Positions 11,145-22,022 of a stretch of DNA of 64,000 bases are shown in pieces. How positions within the stretch are numbered: position 1 is the first letter of the stretch; each line of letters starts with the position of its first letter. Source of the stretch: Zelonia costaricensis (Eukaryota > Euglenozoa > Kinetoplastea > Trypanosomatida > Trypanosomatidae); assembly GCA_030849075.1 (NCBI GenBank), contig JASAOO010003543.1, positions 49,789-113,788 of the forward strand, in the 5' to 3' direction. The notes beneath the pieces were generated by a model that worked only from the letters and a program-made list of their open reading frames with translations, was not told the origin of the DNA and ran no database searches. Made by a program: the position numbers and the translations under genes.

Positions 11145-11223
11145 GCGCTCGCCTTCGCTTCCCGTTCTCGTCTTTGTTGTTTCNGCGCTCGCCTTCGCTT
11201 CCCGTTCTCGTCTTTGTTGTTTC
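11145..11223 (+). repeat. exact 39-bp direct duplication around an ambiguous base
   Basis: Bases 11145-11183 and 11185-11223 are identical over 39 positions and are separated only by the N at 11184, the one ambiguous base in the window. Two contig ends sharing an unmerged overlap, joined by a one-base gap, would give exactly this. A real tandem duplication is possible but less likely. Confidence 0.85.
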
Positions 11224-11424
11224 CCCCCCCCCCTGACGGTGATTGCACTCTGTTCACACACACACACACACACACACACCACTCCCCCCCTCCGCTGCCG
11301 CTTTCCTCGGCGGCTCATCTCTCTGACTCACACATACACGCCCAAACCGACCCCACAACACTCCCACACACACACACACACACACACAGGCACGTACCTT
11401 CCCCTTCCCCCCTCCACGTATACC

Positions 11425-11426
11425 AG
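11425..11426 (+). promoter_or_regulatory. candidate spliced-leader acceptor AG for SDH2N
   Basis: First AG after a C/T-rich tract (about 11397-11424), 11 bases before the ATG. Predicted from pattern only. Confidence 0.35.
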
Positions 11427-11437
11427 CAACACCAACC

Positions 11438-12181
11438 ATGCTTCGCAAGGTCGCCCCCCGCCCGTACAAGACGATGGTGCGCCGTATGGCCGCCACAGAC
11501 GCCGCGGCGGACACGCACGCCCACAAGGCGGTGCTGCAGCTCGTCCGCTTCGACCCGGAAACGAACTCCTCGCGCGTGGAGAGCTACGAGTACGACAAGC
11601 ACCACGACTACATGGTGCTCGATCTGCTCATCGCCGTCAAGGCCCACCAGGACCCCACACTGGCGTTCCGTAGCTCGTGCTGCGAGGGCGTGTGCGGTAG
11701 CTGCGCCATGAACATCAACGGCATCAACTCGCTCGCCTGCATCACCTTCGCGCAGCACGTCACGACAGTCGGGCCGCTGCCGAACTTCCCTGTGATTAAG
11801 GACTTCGTGGTGGACCTGCGCCACTTCTTCCAGCAGTACGCGTACATCCGCCCCTTCGTCCGAAACGCCAACCTGCACCGCTGTCAGGTGGACAGCATCG
11901 TGGAGCGGTACAACAGCATCGCACGCGTGCTGAGCGGCATCAGCCCGGCGGAAGGACATGCCATGGAGCAGGCGCAGCAGCAGATCGCGTCGCTGCAGAA
12001 GAGCGAGACGACCATTGCGGCCCTGCTGCGCATCGCTGACGCCGCGGTGGACGCGGGCAACGTGACGCAGGCGCTCGCCGTGCTGGAGAAGGTGGAGCAG
12101 CACGGCGCCGTCCTGGACGCGGCGAAGGTGGCGGAGATGATCGAGCGCGGCCTCAAGAACTTCGCTGCCAAGTCGAAGTAG
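11438..12181 (+). CDS. SDH2N: succinate dehydrogenase subunit 2, N-terminal half (SDH2N)
   Basis: 247 residues. The first 130 match the plant-type ferredoxin domain of the SDH iron-sulfur subunit, with 2Fe-2S ligands Cys81, Cys86, Cys89 and Cys101 in the expected C-x4-C-x2-C-x11-C spacing (SCCEGVCGSCAMNINGINSLAC region). The C-terminal half of normal SdhB, which carries the 4Fe-4S and 3Fe-4S clusters, is absent and replaced by a helical Ala/Gln-rich extension of about 110 residues. Euglenozoa are known to encode SDH2 as two separate nuclear genes that assemble in mitochondrial complex II; this is the N half. The basic N-terminus (MLRKVAPRPYKTMVRRM) looks like a mitochondrial targeting sequence. 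SDH2C is not in this window. Confidence 0.95.
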   Translation: MLRKVAPRPYKTMVRRMAATDAAADTHAHKAVLQLVRFDPETNSSRVESYEYDKHHDYMVLDLLIAVKAHQDPTLAFRSSCCEGVCGSCAMNINGINSLACITFAQHVTTVGPLPNFPVIKDFVVDLRHFFQQYAYIRPFVRNANLHRCQVDSIVERYNSIARVLSGISPAEGHAMEQAQQQIASLQKSETTIAALLRIADAAVDAGNVTQALAVLEKVEQHGAVLDAAKVAEMIERGLKNFAAKSK

Positions 12182-14244
12182 TAGAGGACCCGATGCTACT
12201 GCTTCTGCCGTGTCTGATGCAAGCTGCGCGTCTGCGTCTCTGCTTGATGTCCAGCGTTGTTGAACCTTGTCGCAGAGATGCGATTCGCCTGCGCCTGTGC
12301 CGTCGTCCTTGCTGTTGTGCAGCGCACCGCCGTGCTGGTGCACGTATGAGACCTCTCTGAGTGTGAAATTGCCCTTCTCTAGGTGTGTGTGTGTGTGTGA
12401 TAGGATTCTTCTGCGCCTCACCCGACGCTGTCTTTCGCTTGACGGCCTTCTCTCTATCCTTGGTCAGCACATTTCCCATTTAGCGGGACTCTACAAACGC
12501 CGGCCTCCCCCCCTCTCCGCCTCAGTCCGACCAACACACACACACACACACACACACACAGTCACCTTCTTCGCTCCCCCCTCCCCACAGACGTCTTTTA
12601 CACTTTGGTTTCGCCCTTCCCTCCCCCTTCTCTCTCTCCTTGTAGGCAGTAGTGCATAGCGCCTTCACCCACTGCGTGCCTCGTCGTCGACCGCCCTGAC
12701 ACGACACAGCAGCGCAGCTGAAGCAACAGTCGAGCTAAGAAACGAAGAAGAGCACACATCGAGTACGTTCAAGAAAAAAAGCAGACCGGTGCGGCGTGCG
12801 GCGTTGTGCGGGTGCCGCATGGCGACCCTCGCTGTCGCAGTGGAAGCCGGCGCGTCCGTGTCCCTCTCCTCTCCTCTCCTCTCCCATCGCACTTGGACGC
12901 CATCACCGTCCGCTCTGCAGGACCAAGTGGAATGCAGTGCCGCTGCACGTGCTCAGCTTGCGTGTGCACATGCGACCCCATCGTGGATGGTGTCCTGAGC
13001 ACCGGCAAACGTGGCGCACGCGTGGCGCGGCGTTCCCCCCTCTCTCATGGGTGAGGGTTTGATGAGCAACGTGTGTGTGCATGATGCCCTCCTCCCCCCT
13101 TCTGAACGAGCGGGTGGCGCCCTCTTCTCCGCACTTGTCATTCTCACAAACTCTTCGCTGGTCTTGTCATACTCGTGACTGCACGCACACCGCTCTTGAT
13201 GCGCTACAACCATACGCGTGCATCCTCCTCCCCCTCTCTCTCCCTCCCACACACCCCCACGCACATGTGAAGTCGCCTGGCCTGCAGGCATCACGTGCCC
13301 ACCCTCCTGACCCTCCCCTGTCACCCCCTCCCCTCACCACCACCATCACTCGACTCGTACGTGGTTTCGCTTTCCCCTCTTCCTTCGACCTCGTCTTGTG
13401 TGTGGGCGCCGTAATTCTGCAAAGCCAAGAAAGAACGAACGCGCGCACACGCCCGTGCATCACACACATCGCACCTCGCTGACGTGCGTCTGATACACAC
13501 ATCTCTGCTTTCAACTTCACCTCTCTCTCCCCTGTGAATACTTCCCCCGTGTGAGTGTGTGCGACGGCCCCGAGGCTTTCCGCAGCTCGTCACCCTCTTC
13601 ACGCTGCTGCGCTGCACTTCACTGTGTTCTTCTTGTTGGTCGACCATCGCTGTCGTTCGCCGCCGCCGCCTTCCCGCGTGTGCGTGAGAGAGCGGGGGGT
13701 TCTTGTCTGTTTGCGTTTGTGTATGCTGCGGTTGCATTGACGCCTTGAACTCCTGCCTCTGTCGCAGCAAGTACGTGTGGGCCGCTCCTCTGATATCCTG
13801 CCCCTGCTGTGAGTGTCTCTGCACCTGTGCGCCCCGTGCCTCTCCACGTCGATTCCCACACGGCATCTCCTTACATCAAGAGCCGCGCAACTGCAGTGCG
13901 TGCGGGCGTGTTCGGGTTGCTCGTCTCGCGTCGACTTCCCTCCTCCCTCGCTCTCTGTGCATTCCTTGAGACTCTCCCCCCTCCTGCGCCGTCGTCTGCT
14001 TTCTCACTCACCGGACGCGCGTGTCCGCCTGTCTTCCTCGTGTTCACCTCTTCCTCCCTACCCACCGCGTGTGCGCACACTTCCTTCGTTTCCTCCCCAC
14101 GGACCCCAGCTTTCAAAAACTTGCTTCGCTGAACCCTTCCTCCCCCCTCCCCTCCCGCCGCTGTACCGACCCGTACACACGTCCGCGTGCCCCACTCCTC
14201 TCTCCCCCTTCCGTCGTGCGCCTCACAGCGGGTCTCTCACCAGG
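12182..14244 (+). other. long intergenic region
   Basis: 2.06 kb without a credible gene. Short TG (12382-12398) and CA (12534-12560) tracts, TCTCC pentamer repeats near 12866-12885, and extended C/T-rich DNA are visible. The several overlapping open frames have low-complexity translations. Confidence 0.55.
14227..14228 (+). promoter_or_regulatory. candidate spliced-leader acceptor AG for first DHHC gene
   Basis: AG following a long C/T-rich block (about 14188-14224), 17 bases before the ATG. Pattern prediction only. Confidence 0.4.
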
Positions 14245-15210
14245 ATGTGCGAGGGCTCCGTGCACTCGGTGCGGCCGCGCACCTGCTGCGGCTGGTGCGC
14301 CCTCTCCTGTAGCTACATCCCGTGCCTCATCGCCGTGGGCCTCATCGCGGCCAACGTGTTGCCGTACCACATTTGTTTTCTCCCAATGCTGTACACAGCC
14401 TGCACCATCGGCAACGCCTCCTTCGTGTACTACTACTACTGCCTCGCCGTCATGGTCCTGTCGGAGATTATGGTCTACGGCAACCTCGCTCTCGCGATCT
14501 TCACGAACCCCAGCTTCGTGCCGCACGAGCCGTGGGCGGACGCGCCGGTGTACCAGGGCAAGTCGATGAGCGAGAACCCGTACGAGGTTGCGGATCTGGA
14601 TCGCTACGGCAAGCTGCGCTACTGCAACCTGTGCAAGCAGTTCAAGCCGGACCAGGCGCACCACTGCTACGTGTGCCGCCGCTGCGTGTACCGCATGGAC
14701 CACCACTGCCCGTGGATCAACAACTGTGTGGGCCGCGGCAACAGCAAGTTCTTTCTGCTCTTCGTCGGCTACATCCCCGTCGGCGCCTTCCACATCGTGC
14801 TCACCTCGCTCTTCAGCTGCATCGTGCACTTCCCCAACTTCTTCCAAACCGCCATGACGGACGAGAACATGTTGAACAGTCTCGTTATCATCCTGTCCAT
14901 CGTCTTCTCCACCGCGATGGGCTTCTGCTTCTTCGCGTTTGCGATGCACTTCCTGTGCATGGTGTGCCGCGGGCAAACCTCCGTGTCGCGCATGATTGCG
15001 TCGCGGCAGCAGGCCGAGGAGCAGGAGCGGGCCCGCAAGCGTCAGGCTGAGGACCGCCTCTTCTACATGTTTGATGTATTCGGGAGTGATCAGCGCTGGT
15101 ACTCCATGATCCTGCCGCTGCGGCCAGACCACGACCTGCGCCGGGCACCGCCAGGCTATGCACGACACTTTGGTGGATCGGCGAACGACTACCTCGCCGC
15201 GCTGGTGTGA
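14245..15210 (+). CDS. DHHC palmitoyl acyltransferase 1 of 3
   Basis: 321 residues. Two N-terminal membrane segments (about residues 23-45 and 55-85) are followed by FVPHEPW, then the zinc-binding cysteine-rich domain (CNLCKQFKPDQAHHC...) with the catalytic DHHC at residues 152-155 (Cys155), and two more membrane segments. DHHC enzymes take palmitate from palmitoyl-CoA onto their catalytic Cys and pass it to cysteines of client proteins, giving membrane attachment. RGQTSVSRM after the last membrane segment stands where the TTxE motif usually lies. This is the most compact of three adjacent DHHC genes. The ATG is the first in its frame; the upstream open frame lacks Met. Confidence 0.93.
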   Translation: MCEGSVHSVRPRTCCGWCALSCSYIPCLIAVGLIAANVLPYHICFLPMLYTACTIGNASFVYYYYCLAVMVLSEIMVYGNLALAIFTNPSFVPHEPWADAPVYQGKSMSENPYEVADLDRYGKLRYCNLCKQFKPDQAHHCYVCRRCVYRMDHHCPWINNCVGRGNSKFFLLFVGYIPVGAFHIVLTSLFSCIVHFPNFFQTAMTDENMLNSLVIILSIVFSTAMGFCFFAFAMHFLCMVCRGQTSVSRMIASRQQAEEQERARKRQAEDRLFYMFDVFGSDQRWYSMILPLRPDHDLRRAPPGYARHFGGSANDYLAALV

Positions 15211-16866
15211 GAGGGCGCGGCGGGGAGTCTCTCCCGGTCTGTGTCGCCGCCCCTCCCCCCCCTTCCCGCTGCCGCTGCCGCTGCCGCCTATTGTGCGCGG
15301 CTTTGCGGGGGGGGGATGAGGCGATTTTGTTTGCGTAGTGTTTGGCGGCGTGCGGCCGCCGTGAAGCTGCGTCGCGTGTAGTTGTGCGCCTGCCGATGGC
15401 GCGCATGTGAGGACGCAGGCGTCGGTTGTGACTCCGTGGCGGAGGCGCGTTGGTGGTTGGGGGGGGTTGATGGTCACGCAGCGCTGGTTGCGACTTCTCC
15501 ACTCCCCACATTTCCCGCTGCGCGCGCGGCGCATCGCGTTTCTTGGAATGTTGTGATGGCTAGCGGGTCGGCAGTGGGGCGGGGGGGCGAGGGCGGCGTG
15601 TCACGGACAGCGGGGGTGTGCTCGTTGCACCCGTTGTCCAGCGGCTCATCGACGTGCCGGCTTAACGTCGCGGAGGGCGCGGCACGCTCACTGCGAAGGC
15701 GCAAAGCTCGAGCAGCGGCAGCTGTGTGCTGTGGTATCGGGGCGCGTGCGTTTGGGTGCCGGTGTCTGCTCGTGTGGCGTTGGCGTCCCACCGCAGCCGG
15801 GCGCAGAGAAGGCTGTGTGGGGAGAGGGAGGGCAGACTTGTACAACTGCCTTCCTCGCCCTGACGGCAACACACACACACACACACCCTCAAACTCGAGC
15901 ACCAACCCGCGCCGCCGCCTCGTCACACGCCTGCCGCGCACGCCTGCAAGACGTGGCAGCACTTCCCGCGCCCCTCCCTCCCCTCACCCGTTCACTCTAA
16001 TGTGCTTACCTTGCCTTTCGCACGCCGTGCCAGCCGATGTTGACCACCCACCAACGGAGCGGAGTCCCCAGCGAGAAGGGGCGGGGCACGCGGAGGCAGA
16101 GAGACCGGGGTGTGCAGTGAGGCATCCTCCCTCCCCCCAAACCAGAAGCGTCGTGCTCATGACCAACCCCCCTTTGTCCTCTTGCGGTGCTCGCGCGCAT
16201 CACAGGACCCCCGCGATGGAGGAGAGACCCAAACAGCACATGCAAGCCACACTGTTGCTTGCATGCACGGATGGCTGCCCTCGTCATCGCCAGCTGCGAG
16301 CCGCTTTGGTCCGCCCCTATGCACGCCTGCATCGTATCTCCTCTCCTCCTTCCCTTTCCGCTTCTCTGTCTCGCGCCTCTCGCAGCAACGCGTGCACTGG
16401 CGCCTGTCCGTCGTCGCCGCAGCGCTACAGCGCCGTACACACGCTCGTGTTTCGTGTGTAGTTGACTTCACCGTCCACCCCTCCACCCATCTCCTTTCTC
16501 CCTTCTCCATTCTCGGTGCGGCAGGAGGACGCGTCCCCGTTCCTGCCCGCTCTTGGCACTGTGTCTCGTGCTCTGTGCTGACGTGTGCGCCCGCGTCGAG
16601 CGAAGGCGTGCCGCTCGTCAGGGCTTCCGCCACTGCCCGCCAACTCCGTTTTTCTTGTTCTTCTCCGCGTCGTCGCCCCGCATGCGCACGCGCCCCCCTC
16701 CAGTGCGACGACATCACCACCCTTGCCCCTTCGACTAAACCTATACGCACACACACACACATAAACACACACACACACACACACACACACGCAAGCGACC
16801 CCGGCGCTGTTCTCCCTTCTTTTCCGGCTTCCCTCTTCTCTCTTCACTTCCCCCGCAGTAGCAAGG
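15211..16866 (+). other. intergenic region
   Basis: 1.66 kb with no credible gene. A GCTGCC repeat lies at about 15266-15290, G-rich runs near 15304-15316 and 15459-15468, a short CA run near 15869-15888, and CA tracts at 16748-16761 and 16765-16790 just before the next gene. Confidence 0.55.
16857..16858 (+). promoter_or_regulatory. candidate spliced-leader acceptor AG for second DHHC gene
   Basis: A strong C/T tract (about 16809-16854) ends in GCAG only 8 bases before the ATG, implying a very short 5' UTR if used. Confidence 0.45.
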
Positions 16867-18390
16867 ATGTTCAGTCGACCACGTCGGTCGCACACCGATC
16901 GCGATACGGCGACAGAGTGCCGCCCTCTGAACGTGCTGGCCCATCCCGAGCCGCCGGAGGGGTGCGCGGAGAAGGGCATGATGTGCTGCGGCTACTGCAC
17001 CCCCGCCGTCATCGCCGCCCTCAGCGCCGCACTGGTGCTCGCGAGCGACGCGTACGACTTCGTCCTCATCGCACGCAACCCCACATCCGCCTGGCGCGTC
17101 ATCGTCTGCCTCATCGTGTTTGTGCTCACCACACTGATTGGCGTCGTGGTGCTGTGGTCGTACCACGCCATCATCTTCGGCGCCCCCGGCTTCGTGCCGC
17201 GCGTGCCGTGGATGTACCCGCCGCAGTATGCCGGACCACCTCTACCACCGCAGCGAGGCAGCACCCGCGCTGGAGCACGGAGCGCAGCGCCGCACACCTC
17301 CCCGGCAGCTGGCCTCCCGTCCAGCCCACCTCCGCCGGCAGCAGCGCTGCCGCCGCAGCTCACAGGCTCTCCACCGCGCTCCCTCACGCGCCGCTCACCC
17401 AACGCATCTGCCACCCCACGGACACACACACCAGACGGCAGCGCGGCGGTGCCGGCCGCTGTCACCACCTCGTCCACCTCGACCGGCACGGCGGACTGCG
17501 CCAACCCGCTGCACTCGCCTAACGGCGCACCGGCCGGCGGGGATGTCATCGCTGCCGGCTGCACCGACGACAGCAAGAGCACCGCCGCACCGATGCTGCA
17601 GGCGCCGGCCGCCGGCGGGGATGGCTCGACAGCCGTGTTCGTTGTCTCTGCGTTGGGGGTGGAGGGGGCGCCGGCGGAGGCCCGCACCCCGTGTGCGCGC
17701 TCGTCGCACAGCCCCTTCCCGCCCGCCTCCCAGACGCAGGGCGCGCCGCTGCCCCCGCCGTCGCAGGCGTCGCCCAACCCGTACGCGGTATACACCCTCG
17801 ACCGCACCGGCGCATTCCGCTTCTGCCACACGTGCCAGGTCTTCAAGCCCGACAACGCGCACCACTGCAGCGTGTGCCGGCGGTGTGTGTTCAATTTCGA
17901 CCACCACTGCCCGTTTGTGAACAACTGCGTCGGCCGCAACAACTACAAGCTCTTCATTTTGTTCCTCTTGTACAGCGGCACCGGCGCGACGCTGGCGGGG
18001 TGCCTGATGCTCGTGACGATCTTCGCGGTGGACCGCAGCGACATTATGTCGAAGATCGGGTGGATCGCCGTGCCGGGCGTCGACCTTGTGCTCGGGCTTG
18101 CGCTGCTGCTCTTCTACTGCCAGCACCGCGTGCTGCTGTGCCGCGGGCAGAGCACGCTGGACAACCTGATGAACGGCCACAACGACACCTTCCAGGGGTG
18201 GCGCAGATCCTTCTATCAACCGAAGCTCACGCCAGAGCAGAAGGCCGAGGAGGAGCGGCTGCGTCGCGAGAAGGTGGAGCGGCACAACCGAACCCTGCTC
18301 GGGGCGGAGACGCCGTGGTGGCGCCGGTTCGTGCCCGTGCCGGTGCGCACCGACGACACCGCCGATGACACGGTGACGGCCAGCGTCTGA
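16867..18390 (+). CDS. DHHC palmitoyl acyltransferase 2 of 3
   Basis: 507 residues. Two membrane segments lie near residues 42-60 and 76-100, followed by GFVPRVPW, which is related to the same position in both neighbours. A Pro/Ala/Ser/Thr-rich insertion of about 190 residues (roughly 118-305) then separates membrane segment 2 from the cysteine-rich domain ([16 protein letters not shown]) with DHHC at residues 345-348 (Cys348). Two further membrane segments, RGQSTLDNL and a charged cytosolic tail follow. Expected activity is protein S-palmitoylation. The insertion is on the cytosolic side in the usual topology and may carry regulatory sites. The start is a clear ATG just after a strong splice-acceptor pattern. 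Confidence 0.93.
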   Translation: MFSRPRRSHTDRDTATECRPLNVLAHPEPPEGCAEKGMMCCGYCTPAVIAALSAALVLASDAYDFVLIARNPTSAWRVIVCLIVFVLTTLIGVVVLWSYHAIIFGAPGFVPRVPWMYPPQYAGPPLPPQRGSTRAGARSAAPHTSPAAGLPSSPPPPAAALPPQLTGSPPRSLTRRSPNASATPRTHTPDGSAAVPAAVTTSSTSTGTADCANPLHSPNGAPAGGDVIAAGCTDDSKSTAAPMLQAPAAGGDGSTAVFVVSALGVEGAPAEARTPCARSSHSPFPPASQTQGAPLPPPSQASPNPYAVYTLDRTGAFRFCHTCQVFKPDNAHHCSVCRRCVFNFDHHCPFVNNCVGRNNYKLFILFLLYSGTGATLAGCLMLVTIFAVDRSDIMSKIGWIAVPGVDLVLGLALLLFYCQHRVLLCRGQSTLDNLMNGHNDTFQGWRRSFYQPKLTPEQKAEEERLRREKVERHNRTLLGAETPWWRRFVPVPVRTDDTADDTVTASV

Positions 18391-19355
18391 TGGAGCCGTC
18401 AGATGCTCATGCCCATCCGTGCGTGAGCGAGTGGCGGCACGCGGTGGGCACGGCTGGGCAGGGTGTGCGCTGCTGCTGCAGTGTCCTGTGATGAGGGCCG
18501 CTCCCCTCTGGCGTTTTCAAGTGTATGTATGTTTGTGTGTGTTTATGTGCTGCGCACCCGCGTGATGGGATGCGCGGTGTACCGGCGTGTGCTGGTGACG
18601 GAGGGGAGGGGGACACAGGAGTGCGTACACGCCTACCGCCTCTCGTCTTTGCTGTGGCATGCTGTAGACCGCCCTCTCATGACGGGGGTGCGTGTAGGTT
18701 TTGGGTGACGGCTCTCTCCTCCTCCTCCGTGCGTGCTGCTTGTGCATCCGCGTAACGGGTCATCTGCTTTTGGTCTCCGTGTGTGTGTGTATGTGTGTGT
18801 GGGTGTACAGTGCTCTACCGCGACTTGCGTTCTCCATTCGCCTTCGCGTTCCGCTTTTTCTTGGTCCTTGTCTTGCTTCCCTCGTCTTTCTCCTAGTCAC
18901 ATAGACACTGGAAGAGACGCGAAGAACCAGGCCCACGTGAGGGCCGCTCAGGCACCTTCGATGCACGTGTGTGTGTGTGCGCATGCAGCACATCGGGGGG
19001 ATCAAACGGCGCGGCAGCGTCGGCCTCGGCAACACATCCAGATGCGGCACATCTATGCCAACCTTCCTGCCGTGCGTCCTCCCCCCTCCTCTCCTCCGCG
19101 AACCTACACCCACCCTTCCACTCACTCATCCGTCAGCGTTGCGCACATGCCTGACAGCGCCGGCGTGTTGTGCGTACCCCACCCACCCAACTCAGCCCTC
19201 GCGCAGCTTGCAGTCTTGATACTCATCGCATCAACACGTGCGACTCGATCTCATCGCTCCTCATAATTCCGGCCTCGTGGAGACGCCGCAGTGCGCCCCG
19301 TGCGCCTCACTCTCCAACTCTCCCCCCCTCCCCCCCACTCCCCCGCGTCGTGTCA
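18391..19355 (+). other. intergenic region
   Basis: No credible gene in 965 bases. TG-rich patches (18525-18548, 18778-18800) lie in the first half. The last 100 bases before the next ATG are C-rich. Confidence 0.55.
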
Positions 19356-21152
19356 ATGCCGATCGCCAACGTGCACGTCCGCCCCCACCCGCGCTCGGTG
19401 CAGGAGGCGTGGGCCATCGCTGTGGCGTACCGACTGCCTTTCCTCATCTTTGCGGCTGCCACCGCGCTGGCGGTCGGCTACAATCACTTCTTCCTCCGCC
19501 TCGTCCACGAGGCTCGTGGCGCAGGGTGGGGCGGGAGTGTTGCGGTGGAGGGACGAGGCGCGTCGGTGCCTGTGGGCGCCCTCGCCAGCCTCGTCATCGG
19601 CGATCTTCTCTTCGCCTGCATGTACTGCTCCTTCGCGCGTGCGGTCTTCACCTGCGCCGGGTACGTACCCGCGGAGCCGTGGGGGCGCGCCCCGCAGTCG
19701 GACCCGGAGCGCCAGCAGGCCCTGTACGAGTCGTGGGCCGCGCAGAGAAGGGCGATCCAGGAGCAGGCCACGGCCGCGCGCGAGCGAGCCGCTCAGGCAC
19801 AGCTGTTCCACGAGCAGCAGCAGCGCGCATTTCGGGCCTATCAGGCGCACCTCATCGCCTTCTCGGCGCCACTGCTTGCGCCGCCTTCCTCGGCTGGTGC
19901 CGCGCACGCGCCTGCAGGCGCTGCGGGCAGAGTGCCGACGCTGATCACGCCCCCTACGCAGCACTTGCACGTGCCACCGGGTCGTGACACCACCCACTCG
20001 CTGGTCGGCACGCCTGCCGGCGCCGCTGCCGGGGCTGCGGTAGCGGCCTTTGCAGTCGCGGCCGGCGCCGTCGCAACCTCCACGCAGGGCACTGCGTCGC
20101 ACACCGCCACGACCGGCATCGGCGCCGATTCCAGGTCCGCCTCTTCCGCTTCCTCGTCGCCTGCAGCTGACGAGTCCTCATCCTCTACCCTGAGTGGGGC
20201 GTCATATGGCAGCGGCGCCGCTGCACCTGAAGCTGCTGCGGCTGCTGGTGGTGTCCTCACGCAGCGTGGGGCACGTCCCCCGTGCAAGGTTGCGATCACG
20301 TCGCTGACGGCGCAGGCGTTGCGGCGCCTGCCTCGCCACGCCGCTGCCGCTGAGCCGGCTGAGGTGGGCGACTCCCACTGGGTGTCCGAGTACGAGGCGG
20401 ACGGTTCGCTGCGCTTCTGCGCCGTGTGCCACCTGTACAAGCCCGATGGCAGCCACCACTGCCGCCTGTGCCACTGCTGCGTGCTGGACATGGACCACCA
20501 CTGTCACTTTCTGAACAACTGCGTGGGCCGGCGCAACTACAAGTTCTTCTTCCTCTGCATCTTCTATTCGATGCTGTGCGGCACCGTGAACACGGCGCTA
20601 CTCCTGCACGCGTACCTGTGGCACCCTGTGTGCCGCGGGTGGGGCCACGAGTGGTGGTGGGTGCCGGTGGGCATGTTCGGCATCGGCGCGGTGGTGGCGT
20701 ACTTGTGGCTGCAGCACGTCTTTCTTCTCGTTCGTGGTGTCAGCACGCTCGAGCGCATCACGGAGGTGACTGCGGAGCGCTTTGTGGAGCGCGTCACGGG
20801 TACGAGGCTGACAACCTGCGCACGCCCAGGCACGTGCGTGGCGGACTGCGGCATGGCGATCGACGAGTGCTTCTTCACCGCGGCCAGGCAGTGCGCTGGC
20901 ACGCGGGTGGCGCACCCGCGGGCGGGCGGCGCGGTGCCGTCCCGGCCGCCGGCGTCATCGCAGGAGGCGTCGCTGCTGCGCATGGACGGCAGCGCGGGCC
21001 CGGGCCCCGCGGCGGCCTCGCAGCAGCTGCCGCCCACGCGTGCCGAGCGGCGGGCGCGGCGGTGGGCGCTGCTCTTCGGCCGGCCGCCGTTCTGGGTGTG
21101 CCACCTGCTGCCCCTCGCGCCAGTGGAAGGGCCACCCCGCAGTGCGCTGTGA
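19356..21152 (+). CDS. DHHC palmitoyl acyltransferase 3 of 3
   Basis: 598 residues from the first in-frame ATG; the 62 codons above it come from a GTG and look like leader sequence. Two membrane segments (about residues 23-42 and 71-92) are followed by GYVPAEPW, related to the other two genes. A roughly 230-residue Gln/Ala/Ser-rich insertion precedes the cysteine-rich domain (FCAVCHLYKPDGSHHC) with DHHC at residues 380-383 (Cys383). DHHC is followed by His where Pro is usual (DHHCHFLNNC), a small departure from consensus. RGVSTLERI occupies the TTxE position. The C-terminus is long and Pro/Ala-rich. A functional palmitoyltransferase is likely because the catalytic tetrad is intact. Confidence 0.92.
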   Translation: MPIANVHVRPHPRSVQEAWAIAVAYRLPFLIFAAATALAVGYNHFFLRLVHEARGAGWGGSVAVEGRGASVPVGALASLVIGDLLFACMYCSFARAVFTCAGYVPAEPWGRAPQSDPERQQALYESWAAQRRAIQEQATAARERAAQAQLFHEQQQRAFRAYQAHLIAFSAPLLAPPSSAGAAHAPAGAAGRVPTLITPPTQHLHVPPGRDTTHSLVGTPAGAAAGAAVAAFAVAAGAVATSTQGTASHTATTGIGADSRSASSASSSPAADESSSSTLSGASYGSGAAAPEAAAAAGGVLTQRGARPPCKVAITSLTAQALRRLPRHAAAAEPAEVGDSHWVSEYEADGSLRFCAVCHLYKPDGSHHCRLCHCCVLDMDHHCHFLNNCVGRRNYKFFFLCIFYSMLCGTVNTALLLHAYLWHPVCRGWGHEWWWVPVGMFGIGAVVAYLWLQHVFLLVRGVSTLERITEVTAERFVERVTGTRLTTCARPGTCVADCGMAIDECFFTAARQCAGTRVAHPRAGGAVPSRPPASSQEASLLRMDGSAGPGPAAASQQLPPTRAERRARRWALLFGRPPFWVCHLLPLAPVEGPPRSAL

Positions 21153-22022
21153 CCGCGCACCGGAGAAGCGTAGCAGCGCATGCGTGCGTGACGGCGAAGC
21201 TGCGTTCTCCGTTTTCTTCTCTTGTTGCTCGTAGGTCTGCATCAGAACACGTGCGCTCCTTCTTCACCGCTCCGCATTGATGCGGTGTACCGGTCAGTCA
21301 AATCCCAGTTCACGTTGTCGCCTCTGCTTCCGCATGGCGCACTGCTGCGTCTCGTTCGCTCATACCCGCAACGCGTGGGCACTGCATCCTCTGGAAGCGC
21401 CACGCTCGTGTTTGCGCAAGCGGCGCCGCTGTCGACCGGATCCCGCTTGTGCGGCCACCCACGCCGGCCTCCCCACCGATGGCTGCACACTGGAAAGACG
21501 TGTACGGCACCCTCCACTCCTCCGTCCTGCCATCTCTGCTCTCCCTGCTTCCCCAACTCGCTCGTGGCTACTCACCTACCCCTCCACCTCCTGCCACGAA
21601 CAACGTTGACGTGTGCGGCCCGACCCCTCCGCGCCTCCCATCAGTGCGCCGCTGTAGCTTCCCTCACACCCGTTGTTGGCTCCGAGTCGGCATAGTACAC
21701 CCCCTCTCTCCCTTCCCCTTATTGGCGCCTCCGGCCCCCCCCCCCCCCGCACCGCTTTCCTGTTCACACGCACACAGACGCACACCGACAGAGCGCACAC
21801 CGCTGCACTCTCACGCTGGCAGCGCGCCTGTTTTTCCCCCGCCCACAACACGCTGCGCGATCAACACGGCGCCGCCTCTGCCGTCTGTGTCTCCCCCACT
21901 CAACAACGCACCCGCCGCGCTGCGCCGCGCACCGTACTTGTGCACTCCAGACGTGCTCGACTGAATTCGTTCTTCCTTTTTTCTCCTTTGTTCGCTGCAT
22001 CAGCGAGTGGGGGGCAAGGGGT
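21153..22022 (+). other. intergenic region
   Basis: No gene seen in 870 bases. The second half is C/T-rich, with a run of about 15 C near 21736-21750. Confidence 0.55.
22002..22003 (+). promoter_or_regulatory. candidate spliced-leader acceptor AG for the paladin-like gene
   Basis: A T-rich pyrimidine tract (about 21969-21990) precedes the first AG, 19 bases before the ATG. One of the cleaner acceptor patterns in the window. Confidence 0.5.

Larger units (their letters stand above)
9139..11437 (+). other. long intergenic region containing an assembly seam
   Basis: At 2.3 kb this is the longest gene-free stretch. The open frames across it translate to Pro/Ser/Cys/Arg-rich low-complexity sequence with no recognisable domain. 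It contains CA tracts at 9365-9386, 11255-11278 and 11365-11388, long C/T-rich blocks, and a single N at 11184 flanked by a duplicated 39-mer. I see no RNA gene in it. Confidence 0.55.
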
